A stretch of DNA of 8,519 nt from Pseudorhodobacter antarcticus (GCA_945897655.1 CAMDHB010000138.1:1-8519); one strand, 5' to 3'; numbered from the stretch's first letter, positions 1 through 5,941 are shown. Notes: generated by a model from the sequence alone, not told the origin. Program-made: numbers and translations.

Positions 1-1
1 C

Positions 2-211
2 AAGATCGCCGCCATCGGGGTGAAGCTGCGCCGCTGGGTCAGCTTTCACGGCATCTCGATCAACGTCGAACCCGACCTTGGCCACTTCTCCGGCATCGTC
101 CCCTGCGGCATCCGTGACCACGGCGTGACCTCTCTGGTCGACCTTGGCCTGCCGGTGACACTGGCCGACCTCGACAGCGCGCTCATTCAGGAATTTCCCC
201 GCCAATTCTGA
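2..211 (+). CDS. lipB: Octanoyltransferase LipB, C-terminal part (5' end outside window)
   Basis: LipB transfers the octanoyl group from acyl carrier protein to lipoyl domains, the first step of protein lipoylation in the cytoplasm. Sixty-nine residues are visible, in frame from base 2. They open with KIAAIG, the motif of the catalytic lysine, and contain FHGISINV followed by the PCGI motif of the catalytic cysteine. The lysine and cysteine are 34 residues apart, the same spacing as Lys135 and Cys169 in the E. coli enzyme. The stop codon is at 209-211. The visible part has no frameshift. The missing N-terminal two-thirds should lie to the left of the window. No hairpin terminator is visible just after the stop. 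The call is secure for the family because both catalytic residues and their spacing are present. Confidence 0.95.
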   Translation, partial: KIAAIGVKLRRWVSFHGISINVEPDLGHFSGIVPCGIRDHGVTSLVDLGLPVTLADLDSALIQEFPRQF

Positions 212-325
212 CGCGCAGCCCCGTCTTTCACTGCCCCGATCCCGCCCGAACCAAGGCGCCCCCCCAACCAAGGCCCGCAACACCTTACCCCCTGCGGCTT
301 TTCGGCCCCTGCGACGATATCCGCC

Positions 326-365
326 ATTGCCCTGTCCCCGCCGCCACATTAGAACACAGGGCAAT
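326..365. promoter_or_regulatory. 10-bp inverted repeat upstream of ctaD, possible operator or leader hairpin
   Basis: ATTGCCCTGT at 326-335 is the exact reverse complement of ACAGGGCAAT at 356-365, with 20 bases between. The arm centres are 30 bp apart, about three helical turns. The left arm covers the candidate -35 and the right arm follows the candidate -10 directly. It could therefore be a two-site operator. If transcription starts further upstream it could instead be a stem in the leader RNA. No known regulator motif was recognised. Confidence 0.45.
327..355 (+). promoter_or_regulatory. Candidate sigma70-type promoter of ctaD
   Basis: TTGCCC at 327-332 and TAGAAC at 350-355 are separated by exactly 17 bp. 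Each matches four of six bases of the TTGACA/TATAAT consensus. A start near base 362 would give a leader of about 58 nt before the ctaD start codon. The match is moderate, so this is a candidate only. Confidence 0.35.
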
Positions 366-408
366 CGGAACGGGGGGCGACTCCCGGGTCCAAAACAGGT
401 AACAATAC

Positions 409-413
409 GGGAG
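409..413 (+). promoter_or_regulatory. Ribosome binding site deciding the ctaD start
   Basis: GGGAG lies six bases before the ATG at 420. It favours that start over the open frame that continues upstream to about base 327, whose extra N-terminal residues resemble no oxidase. Confidence 0.75.
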
Positions 414-419
414 ACGCCA

Positions 420-2090
420 ATGGCCGACGCAGCCATCCATGGCCACGATCATGACCAGCGTGGGTTTTTCACCCGCTGGTTCATGTCGACGAACCATAAA
501 GACATCGGGGTCTTGTACATCTTCACCGGCGGCTTCGTCGGTCTGATCTCGGTCATCTTCACCGTCTACATGCGGCTAGAACTGATGAACCCCGGTGTGC
601 AGTATCTGTGCACCGAAGGTCTGCGGTTCGTCGCCGATGCTGGCACCGCCTGTACGCCCGATGGCCACCAGTGGAACGTGATGATCACGGCCCACGGCGT
701 GCTGATGATGTTCTTCGTTGTGATCCCGGTTCTGTTTGGCGGGTTCGGCAACTACTTCATGCCGCTGCAAATCGGTGCGCCGGACATGGCCTTCCCCCGC
801 ATGAACAACCTGTCCTATTGGATGTTCGTTGCTGGCTCCACACTGGCTGTGCTGTCCGTGTTCGCGCCCGGTGGCGAAGGTGGCCTTGGTTCCGGCGTCG
901 GCTGGGTCCTTTATCCGCCCCTGTCGTCGCGGGAAGAGGGTTATGCCCTCGACCTTGCGATCTTCGCGGTTCACCTCTCGGGTGCCTCGTCGATCCTCGG
1001 TGCGATCAACATGATCACCACCTTCCTGAACATGCGCGCCCCCGGCATGACCATGCACAAGGTTCCGCTGTTCGCCTGGTCGATCTTCGTCACCGCCTGG
1101 CTGATCCTGCTGGCCTTGCCCGTTCTGGCCGGTGCCATCACCATGCTGCTGACCGACCGCAACTTTGGCACGACCTTCTTTGATCCTGCCGGCGGCGGCG
1201 ACCCGATCCTGTACCAGCACATCCTGTGGTTCTTTGGCCACCCGGAAGTGTACATCATCGTCATCCCGGCCTTCGGCATCATCAGCCATGTCATCTCGAC
1301 CTTCAGCAAAAAGCCGATCTTCGGTTACCTGCCGATGGTCTATGCCATGGTCGCCATCGGGGTTCTGGGCTTCGTCGTCTGGGCGCACCACATGTACACC
1401 GTTGGCATGTCGCTGACCCAGCAATCCTACTTCATGTTGGCCACGATGGTCATCGCGGTGCCGACCGGCATCAAGGTGTTCTCATGGATCGCCACGATGT
1501 GGGGCGGCTCGATCGAGTTCAAGACACCCATGCTCTGGGCCTTTGGCTTCCTGTTCCTGTTCACCGTTGGCGGCGTGACCGGCATCGTATTGTCGCAGGC
1601 CCCTGTGGACCGGATGTATCACGACACCTATTACGTCGTGGCCCACTTCCACTATGTGATGTCGCTGGGTGCCGTGTTCGGTATCTTTGCAGGCATCTAC
1701 TACTGGCTGGGCAAGATGTCGGGCCGGGAATACCCGGAATGGGCCGGCAAGCTGCACTTCTGGGCCATGTTCATCGGCGCCAACCTGACCTTCTTCCCCC
1801 AGCACTTCCTGGGCCGTCAGGGCATGCCCCGCCGCTACATCGACTACCCCGAGGCGTTTGCCTACTGGAACAAGATCTCGACCTATGGCGCGTTCCTGTC
1901 CTTTGCGTCCTTCGTGTTCTTCCTGGGCGTGATGTTCTACACCCTGCGCTACGGCAAGCGGATCACCGTGAACAACTACTGGGGTGAGTATGCAGACACG
2001 CTGGAATGGACCCTGCCCTGCCCGCCGCCCGAACACACGTTCGAGCAGCTGCCCAAGCAAAGCGATTGGGACAAGGGCCACGCCCACTGA
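420..2090 (+). CDS. ctaD: Cytochrome c oxidase (aa3-type) subunit I
   Basis: This is the catalytic subunit of the proton-pumping aa3 cytochrome c oxidase in the cytoplasmic membrane. It has 556 residues and about 12 membrane segments. The key residues are all present, each two positions lower than in Paracoccus denitrificans subunit I. They are His92 and His411 (heme a), His409 (heme a3), His274, His323 and His324 (CuB), and Tyr278 (the partner of the His-Tyr crosslink). The proton-path residues Asp122, Asn129, Glu276 (D path) and Lys352 (K path) and the Arg471-Arg472 pair are also there. Cys64 and Cys78 match the positions of a loop cysteine pair in Paracoccus (from memory). The ATG at 420 is chosen for its GGGAG and for the usual MADAAIHGHDH-type N-terminus. 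A hairpin follows the stop and no ctaC, ctaB or ctaE is adjacent, so ctaD is probably transcribed alone. This stand-alone arrangement is known in Paracoccus and Rhodobacter. Confidence 0.98.
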   Translation: MADAAIHGHDHDQRGFFTRWFMSTNHKDIGVLYIFTGGFVGLISVIFTVYMRLELMNPGVQYLCTEGLRFVADAGTACTPDGHQWNVMITAHGVLMMFFVVIPVLFGGFGNYFMPLQIGAPDMAFPRMNNLSYWMFVAGSTLAVLSVFAPGGEGGLGSGVGWVLYPPLSSREEGYALDLAIFAVHLSGASSILGAINMITTFLNMRAPGMTMHKVPLFAWSIFVTAWLILLALPVLAGAITMLLTDRNFGTTFFDPAGGGDPILYQHILWFFGHPEVYIIVIPAFGIISHVISTFSKKPIFGYLPMVYAMVAIGVLGFVVWAHHMYTVGMSLTQQSYFMLATMVIAVPTGIKVFSWIATMWGGSIEFKTPMLWAFGFLFLFTVGGVTGIVLSQAPVDRMYHDTYYVVAHFHYVMSLGAVFGIFAGIYYWLGKMSGREYPEWAGKLHFWAMFIGANLTFFPQHFLGRQGMPRRYIDYPEAFAYWNKISTYGAFLSFASFVFFLGVMFYTLRYGKRITVNNYWGEYADTLEWTLPCPPPEHTFEQLPKQSDWDKGHAH

Positions 2091-2107
2091 TCGCCTGATC
2101 TGATCAA

Positions 2108-2133
2108 AAGGCCCCGGTGAAAACCGGGGCCTT
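2108..2133 (+). terminator. Hairpin terminator after ctaD
   Basis: An 11-bp perfect stem is formed by 2108-2118 and 2123-2133, closed by a GAAA tetraloop (a stable GNRA loop). It begins 17 bases after the ctaD stop. The following tract (CTGCATT) is poor in T, so this is an intrinsic-like terminator or an mRNA 3' stabiliser and not a textbook example. Confidence 0.8.
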
Positions 2134-2166
2134 CTGCATTGGGGGCAAACCCCTCCGCGGTGACCG

Positions 2167-2220
2167 GGATGGGCAAACCGGCTTTCCCTTGCGGGAAAAC
2201 CAAACTGCCCATCCTACAAG
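2167..2220 (+). repeat. REP-like palindromic intergenic repeat, copy 1
   Basis: The outer arms GGATGGGCA (2167-2175) and TGCCCATCC (2206-2214) are exact reverse complements. Inside them is a second stem, 2180-2188 with 2193-2201, which has one mismatch and a four-base loop. A tail CTACAAG ends the element. The right 18 bases (2203-2220) are an exact inverted match to 3145-3162 on the other side of chaC. The left flank GATGGGCAAACC also recurs there. It resembles the dispersed palindromic units (REP type) of many proteobacteria. Copies elsewhere in the genome cannot be checked from this window. Confidence 0.7.
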
Positions 2221-2340
2221 CAGGGCCCACGGCAACGGGCATGACTATCCCCGCGCCATCCCAAAGCAGATCGCACCGCGCCACTGGTCTTGGTCAAAGG
2301 CGGCACCTCACCCGGACCAGACAGTCAAACCCTCGCCTTA

Positions 2341-2359
2341 CTTGGCAGGATGGGCAGTC
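2341..2359 (-). repeat. Half-copy of the palindromic repeat beside the chaC stop
   Basis: AGGATGGGCAGT at 2347-2358 matches 3150-3161 of copy 2 exactly, and the preceding CTTGGC resembles that copy's CTTGT. No matching second arm follows, so this is a decayed or partial unit. It ends about ten bases from the chaC stop codon. Confidence 0.4.
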
Positions 2360-2369
2360 CCCGTCCATG

Positions 2370-3065
2370 TCACCCCGGCAAAGCCTCGATCTCGGCCGCA
2401 ACCAGACCCTGCAACCGCCACAGATAGCTGTCATGCAACCCCAGTTGCTCCAGATGCTCCACCGTGTTCAGCAGATACTCCGGCCCATTACCCGCAAATC
2501 CGACTGACCGCGCAATCCACGCCGCCTCCTCCTCGATCGGCAATCGCAGCAAATCTCCAGCGGGCCCCGACGGCGCACACCAGAAGGCCAGCGCACGAAA
2601 GCTCTCATCCCCCGACCGCACGGTCACCCAGCGCTGCCACCTCATGTCCTCATGGTGACTGGTCTCGCGTTGCAAAAGCCGGACCATCCGCTCCAGCGGT
2701 GCATCCTGCGGCATCCGGTAGGCCACGCCCACACAAGACCCGCCGCGGTCCAGCGCCAACATAAGGCCCGGCTGCTCCGGCGTTGCCCGCCAGTTCGTCA
2801 ACTTGAGACAAAACCTGCGCCGCCAGCCCGCCAAATGGACGGTCCGCGCCTCCACATGGTCAAACGCCGGCTTCCAGATCAACGAGCCATAGGCAAACAC
2901 CCAGAACGGCTCGGTCCCAAGCTCATCCAGCAACTGGCGTGCATAGGCTTCCTGATCCGCCGTAACCATCTTGCGGTGGGGCGATGGCACCTCGCGCTCG
3001 GGCACCTCTCGATGCACCTTGGCCACATGGGCCGCCGTCAACCTTGGCGCGCTGGCCTGCCGCAT
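2370..3065 (-). CDS. chaC: ChaC-like gamma-glutamylcyclotransferase
   Basis: ChaC-family enzymes cleave glutathione in the cytoplasm to 5-oxoproline and cysteinylglycine. The 231-residue product has the substrate-loop motif YGSLIW at 59-64 after VFA. It has a QRE motif whose Glu134 is the likely catalytic acid. The family C-terminal block, a GNGPEYL..NTV.HL..LGL.D pattern, lies at 192-212. The first 50 residues are charged and variable. The ATG at 3065 is chosen because GGAGG lies ten bases upstream of it. The frame stays open for 48 further codons, but that stretch crosses the palindromic repeat and is not family-like. An ATG at 3089 is a less likely alternative. The gene is divergent from the DUF2244 gene and points toward ctaD. 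No partner gene is next to it, so the in vivo role is inferred from family only. Confidence 0.9.
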   Translation of the reverse strand: MRQASAPRLTAAHVAKVHREVPEREVPSPHRKMVTADQEAYARQLLDELGTEPFWVFAYGSLIWKPAFDHVEARTVHLAGWRRRFCLKLTNWRATPEQPGLMLALDRGGSCVGVAYRMPQDAPLERMVRLLQRETSHHEDMRWQRWVTVRSGDESFRALAFWCAPSGPAGDLLRLPIEEEAAWIARSVGFAGNGPEYLLNTVEHLEQLGLHDSYLWRLQGLVAAEIEALPG

Positions 3066-3075
3066 GCCCTTTTGA

Positions 3076-3080
3076 CCTCC
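3076..3080 (-). promoter_or_regulatory. Ribosome binding site of chaC
   Basis: On the minus strand GGAGG is followed by ten bases and the ATG at 3065. It supports this start over the longer open frame that runs through the upstream repeat. Confidence 0.6.
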
Positions 3081-3144
3081 ACGCTCCATGCCGGGCAGGA
3101 TCACCATCTCGGTCAAGGGCGTCAAGCCTACAGATATTGCCGCC

Positions 3145-3201
3145 CTTGTAGGATGGGCAGTTCCTGCACTTTGCCCGGGCAAAGTGCGGGGTTTGCCCAT
3201 C
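3145..3201 (-). repeat. REP-like palindromic intergenic repeat, copy 2 (inverted relative to copy 1)
   Basis: The centre is a perfect 22-bp palindrome at 3166-3187 (GCACTTTGCCC and its reverse complement). Outer arms are GGATGGGCA (3151-3159) and TGCCCATC (3194-3201), preceded by the CTTGTAG tail. Read on the minus strand, it shares GATGGGCAAACC on one side and AACTGCCCATCCTACAAG on the other with copy 1, but the core is different. It sits between the divergent starts of chaC and the DUF2244 gene. An operator role for the central palindrome is possible, but the second copy argues for a dispersed repeat. Confidence 0.75.
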
Positions 3202-3249
3202 TTCCTCACCGCCTCTTGCCCTTGTCTGCGGCGGTGCTACACCTGCCCC

Positions 3250-3759
3250 ATGCCCTACCAATGGACCGCCGACCCCCAAACCCCCGCCACCTTGCTGCGG
3301 CTCTGGCCCTACCGGTCACTGCCCAAAACCGGCTTTGTCTGGTTCATCGGGGCCACCGCCATCCTGCTGACGCTGCCCCTGATCAGCCAGCTTGGCACCC
3401 CTGGCCTGTGGGTCCTCTTGCCCTTTCTGCTGGCCGCCATCACCGGCATTTGGGTGGCCCTGCAACACAGCTACCGTACCGGCGCGATCTCCGAGGAACT
3501 CACCCTAACCCGCGACCTGATCACCCTGCACCGCCACACCCCGCGCCGCCCTGATCAGTCCTGGCAAGCCAACCCACATTGGGTCCGCACGGCCCTGCAC
3601 CCGACCGGCGGCCCCGTGCCACAGTACCTCACCCTCTCCGGCAATGGCCGCGAGGTGGAATTGGGCGCATTCCTCACGCCCGAAGAACGCCAGGAACTGC
3701 ATGCACTGCTCTTGAAACACTTGGTCGACTTGCGCGAGGCACCCGAATGGCGTCCATGA
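3250..3759 (+). CDS. DUF2244 family membrane protein
   Basis: The 169-residue product matches the DUF2244 pattern. A short N-terminus leads to PYRSLPKTGFVWFIG, followed by two closely spaced membrane segments (about 27-46 and 51-72) and a short charged turn at HSYRTG. A soluble domain with SEELTLTRDLITL comes next, and the protein ends in the GREVELGAFLTPEERQEL block (133-150). The biochemical function of the family is unknown. The layout suggests a membrane-anchored protein with a cytoplasmic C-terminal domain. The ATG at 3250 is chosen because family similarity starts there; the upstream frame runs through the repeat. No strong Shine-Dalgarno sequence precedes it. The stop overlaps the start of the VOC gene, so the two are probably cotranscribed and translationally coupled. 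Confidence 0.85.
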   Translation: MPYQWTADPQTPATLLRLWPYRSLPKTGFVWFIGATAILLTLPLISQLGTPGLWVLLPFLLAAITGIWVALQHSYRTGAISEELTLTRDLITLHRHTPRRPDQSWQANPHWVRTALHPTGGPVPQYLTLSGNGREVELGAFLTPEERQELHALLLKHLVDLREAPEWRP

Positions 3760-4136
3760 TCTACCGCTACACCATCCTGTATGTCGCCGATGTCCCCCAG
3801 ACCCTCGCCTTCTACGGCGCGGCCTTCGGGTTCAAGACGGCTTTCCTGCATGAGGCGGGCGACTATGGCGAACTCAGCACAGGTGAGACGAAACTCGCCT
3901 TCTCCTCCCATGCCCTGATGCAGCAAATCGGCAAATCCGTGGCCACCACCCCGCCTGAAAAGCCGTCCTACGAACTGGCGTTCGAGACGGAGGATGTTGC
4001 CGCCGCCCTCGCCCGCGCCCTTGCCGCCGGGGCCGAACTGTTATCCCCAGTCACCCAAATGCCCTGGGGCCAGACCCTGGCCTATGTCCGCACGCCCGAA
4101 GGCACTCTGGTCGAACTTTGCACCAAGGTCGGCTGA
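3747..4136 (+). CDS. VOC (glyoxalase/bleomycin resistance) fold protein
   Basis: The 129-residue product has the two beta-alpha-beta-beta-beta halves of the vicinal oxygen chelate fold. The first half begins MIYRYTILYVADVPQTLAFYGAAFGF and the second begins YELAFETEDVAAALARALAAGAEL. It ends in the typical RTPEGTLVEL. Glu123 is at the usual C-terminal metal-ligand position, but the first strand has no histidine, so a full glyoxalase I metal site is not evident. The substrate cannot be predicted. The ATG at 3747 has GAGG seven bases upstream. A second ATG at 3756 forms an ATGA overlap with the DUF2244 stop and is a real alternative (126 residues). The gene ends only 3 bp from the convergent yqeY gene. 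Confidence 0.88.
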   Translation: MASMIYRYTILYVADVPQTLAFYGAAFGFKTAFLHEAGDYGELSTGETKLAFSSHALMQQIGKSVATTPPEKPSYELAFETEDVAAALARALAAGAELLSPVTQMPWGQTLAYVRTPEGTLVELCTKVG

Positions 4137-4139
4137 CCC

Positions 4140-4595
4140 TTACGCCAGCCGCGCCTTGATCAGCGCCCCCACCGCGCCAAAATCCATCTGGCCGGTGTAC
4201 TTGCCCTTCAGCACCGCCATCACCCGGCCCATATCCTTGACCGAGGTGGCGCCCACCTCCGCCACCGCCGCCGCAATCGCCGCCTCAACCTCGGCCCCCG
4301 CCAATTGACGCGGCAGGAACTCCTCGATCACCTTGATCTCGTTGCGCTCCTTCTCGGCCAGATCCAGCCGCCCGCCTTCGGTGTACATCCGCACCGATTC
4401 CTGCCGTTGCTTGACCATCTTGCCCAGGATCGCCAGCATGTCGGCCTCGGTCACCTCGGTGCCCCCCTCGGCCCGCAGCGCAATCTCGCGGTCCTTGATC
4501 GCCCCCGAAATCAGCCGCAATCCTGACAGACGCTCGGCCGCACGGGCGCGCATCGCCTCCTTGATCTGTTCTTGCAACTGTTCGCGTAGGCCCAT
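4140..4595 (-). CDS. yqeY: GatB/YqeY domain protein
   Basis: This is a 151-residue protein of the YqeY family, related to the C-terminal tRNA-binding-type domain of the GatB amidotransferase subunit. Its own function is not established. Family features are the helical N-terminus with IKEAMRA, then RLSGLRLISGAIKDREIALR (22-41). These are followed by MLAILGKMVKQRQES (53-67) and the C-terminal helical block with DMGRVMAVLKGKYTGQMDF (121-139). The ATG at 4595 is preceded by AGGGAG with a six-base gap, and the length is normal for the family. The frame continues far upstream, but only as antisense of carA. An ATG at 4619 is an alternative but falls at the likely transcription start. The gene is divergent from carA, a neighbourhood common in alphaproteobacteria. 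Confidence 0.93.
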   Translation of the reverse strand: MGLREQLQEQIKEAMRARAAERLSGLRLISGAIKDREIALRAEGGTEVTEADMLAILGKMVKQRQESVRMYTEGGRLDLAEKERNEIKVIEEFLPRQLAGAEVEAAIAAAVAEVGATSVKDMGRVMAVLKGKYTGQMDFGAVGALIKARLA

Positions 4596-4601
4596 GATCC
4601 G

Positions 4602-4607
4602 CTCCCT
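4602..4607 (-). promoter_or_regulatory. Ribosome binding site of yqeY
   Basis: AGGGAG on the minus strand lies six bases before the ATG at 4595. This spacing decides for that start over the ATG at 4619. Confidence 0.65.
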
Positions 4608-4623
4608 GACTTGGCTCATGGTA

Positions 4624-4652
4624 ACCATAACCCCGCACCGGCCTGCACGCAA
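4624..4652 (-). promoter_or_regulatory. Candidate yqeY promoter
   Basis: On the minus strand TTGCGT (4652-4647) and TATGGT (4629-4624) are 17 bp apart. They match three and four of the six consensus bases. The predicted transcript start near 4617 would give a leader of about 22 nt containing the AGGGAG site. A short dyad, GGCAT-CCCA-ATGCC (4656-4669), lies just upstream of the -35 and could be a binding site. Confidence 0.3.
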
Positions 4653-4710
4653 CTGGGCATCCCAATGCCAAGCCATTGATAATGCGCGCAATTCCATTTC
4701 ACCCTTGCCC

Positions 4711-4739
4711 TTGACCCCAGCCCCACCCCAAACTAGTGT
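4711..4739 (+). promoter_or_regulatory. Candidate carA promoter
   Basis: TTGACC (4711-4716, five of six consensus bases) is followed after 17 bp by TAGTGT (4734-4739, three of six). A start near 4746 leaves a leader of about 33 nt. No attenuator hairpin or recognisable arginine or pyrimidine operator is visible in this gap. Confidence 0.35.
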
Positions 4740-4765
4740 CCGCCAAATTTCCCCACTGCCCCCAA

Positions 4766-4771
4766 AGGGAG
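4766..4771 (+). promoter_or_regulatory. Ribosome binding site of carA
   Basis: AGGGAG is seven bases before the ATG at 4779 and supports that start. Confidence 0.65.
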
Positions 4772-4778
4772 TCGCCCG

Positions 4779-5933
4779 ATGCCCGACACAGCCAAACCCA
4801 CCGCCTGCCTTGCCCTGGCAGACGGTACCGTCTTTTACGGCCATGGCTTTGGCGCCAAAGGCGAGACTGTCGCGGAACTGGTCTTCAATACCGCGATGAC
4901 CGGCTATCAGGAAATCATGACCGACCCGTCCTATGCCGGTCAGGTCGTCACCTTCACCTTCCCCCATATCGGCAACACCGGCACCACCGCGCAGGATGAC
5001 GAAACCGCCGACCCCGTCGCCGCCGGCATGGTCGTGAAATGGGACCCGACCGAGCCTTCGAACTGGCGCGCGACTGGTGATCTGACGTCGTGGATGCTGG
5101 CCCACGGCCGCATCGGCGTGGGCGGCATCGACACCCGCCGCCTGACCCGCGCCATCCGCCAGCAGGGCGCGCCCCATGTCGCCCTGGCCCATGATCCGGC
5201 GGGCAATTTCGATCTGGGCCGTCTGGTCGCCAAGGCCCGCGCGTGGAAGGGTCTCGTCGGCCTTGACCTCGCCAAGGATGTGTCCTGCACCCAATCCTAC
5301 ACCTGGGATGAACAAACCTGGGCCTGGCCCGCCGGCTACACCCGCCGCACCGGCCCTGGCCTGCGTGTGGTGGCCATCGACTATGGCGCGAAACGCAACA
5401 TCCTGCGCTGCCTGGCTTCGGCTGGGTGTGAAGTGACCGTCTTGCCCGCCTCCGCCACCGCCGAGGATGTCTTGGCGCTTAACCCCGAAGGCGTGTTCCT
5501 GTCCAACGGGCCCGGCGACCCGGCGGCCACAGGCGTCTATGCCGTACCCATGATCCGGGGCGTGCTTGCCGCCGATCTGCCGCTGTTCGGCATCTGCCTT
5601 GGTCACCAGATGCTGGCCCTCGCCCTTGGTGCCACCACCGTCAAGATGAACCACGGCCACCACGGCGCCAACCACCCGGTCAAGGATCTGGACACCGGCA
5701 AGGTCGAAATAACCTCGATGAACCATGGTTTTACGGTTGATAGCCAAACCCTGCCCAAGGGCGTGCGCGAAACCCATGTCTCGCTCTTTGACGGGTCCAA
5801 CTGTGGCATCGCGGTCAACGGCAAACCGATCTTCTCGGTGCAATACCACCCCGAGGCGTCACCCGGCCCGCAGGACAGCTATTACCTCTTCGAACGCTTT
5901 GCCGCCGCCATGCGCGACCGTCGCGCTGCCTGA
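4779..5933 (+). CDS. carA: Carbamoyl phosphate synthetase small (glutaminase) subunit
   Basis: CarA hydrolyses glutamine and passes ammonia to CarB for carbamoyl phosphate, the precursor of pyrimidines and arginine. It acts in the cytoplasm. The 384-residue product has the CarA-specific N-terminal domain with LVFNTAMTGYQEIMTDPSY (34-52) and GGIDTRRLTR (115-124). A class I glutamine amidotransferase domain follows from about 195. It includes IDYGAKRNILR, the oxyanion-type LSNGPGDP (241-248) and GICLGHQ with nucleophile Cys273. QYHPEASPGP supplies His357 and Glu359 of the triad. Length is normal for the family. The start is supported by AGGGAG. carB is not in the window; the gene after carA is an unrelated glycosyltransferase, so carA and carB are not adjacent here. 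Confidence 0.98.
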   Translation: MPDTAKPTACLALADGTVFYGHGFGAKGETVAELVFNTAMTGYQEIMTDPSYAGQVVTFTFPHIGNTGTTAQDDETADPVAAGMVVKWDPTEPSNWRATGDLTSWMLAHGRIGVGGIDTRRLTRAIRQQGAPHVALAHDPAGNFDLGRLVAKARAWKGLVGLDLAKDVSCTQSYTWDEQTWAWPAGYTRRTGPGLRVVAIDYGAKRNILRCLASAGCEVTVLPASATAEDVLALNPEGVFLSNGPGDPAATGVYAVPMIRGVLAADLPLFGICLGHQMLALALGATTVKMNHGHHGANHPVKDLDTGKVEITSMNHGFTVDSQTLPKGVRETHVSLFDGSNCGIAVNGKPIFSVQYHPEASPGPQDSYYLFERFAAAMRDRRAA

Positions 5934-5941
5934 GGGCCCAG

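Larger units (their letters stand above)
212..419. other. lipB-ctaD intergenic region
   Basis: This 208-bp gap has no credible gene; the short reading frames crossing it show no family resemblance. Its left part is very C-rich and holds a 9-bp direct repeat, AACCAAGGC, at 249-257 and 266-274 (17 bp apart). Its right part contains the candidate ctaD promoter, a 10-bp inverted repeat and the ctaD ribosome binding site, listed separately. Confidence 0.6.

Noticed and set aside
327..419. Longer ctaD start with 31 extra residues
   Set aside because: The frame has no ATG there, the extra residues are arginine-rich and not oxidase-like, and GGGAG precedes the ATG at 420.
576..1424. Long antisense open frame (282 codons) over ctaD
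   Set aside because: Its composition (rich in Asp, Gly, Arg, Gln, His) is typical of the complement of a high-GC gene, it shows no family motif, and it lies wholly inside ctaD.
2117..2764. Plus-strand open frame of 215 codons across the repeat and chaC
   Set aside because: It crosses a noncoding repeat and then runs antisense to chaC. Its Pro/Ala/Thr-rich product has no recognisable domain.
3145..3201. Insertion sequence end or attachment site
   Set aside because: No transposase or integrase gene and no target-site duplication is visible. The element is a short hairpin unit with a second copy nearby, which fits a REP-like repeat better.
3066..3209. N-terminal extension of chaC through the palindromic repeat
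   Set aside because: The added residues are encoded largely by repeat sequence and are not family-like. A GGAGG site marks the start at 3065.
4596..5849. Upstream extension of the yqeY frame, giving a 569-residue protein
   Set aside because: The extension is the complement of carA. The YqeY family begins at the ATG at 4595, which has its own AGGGAG.
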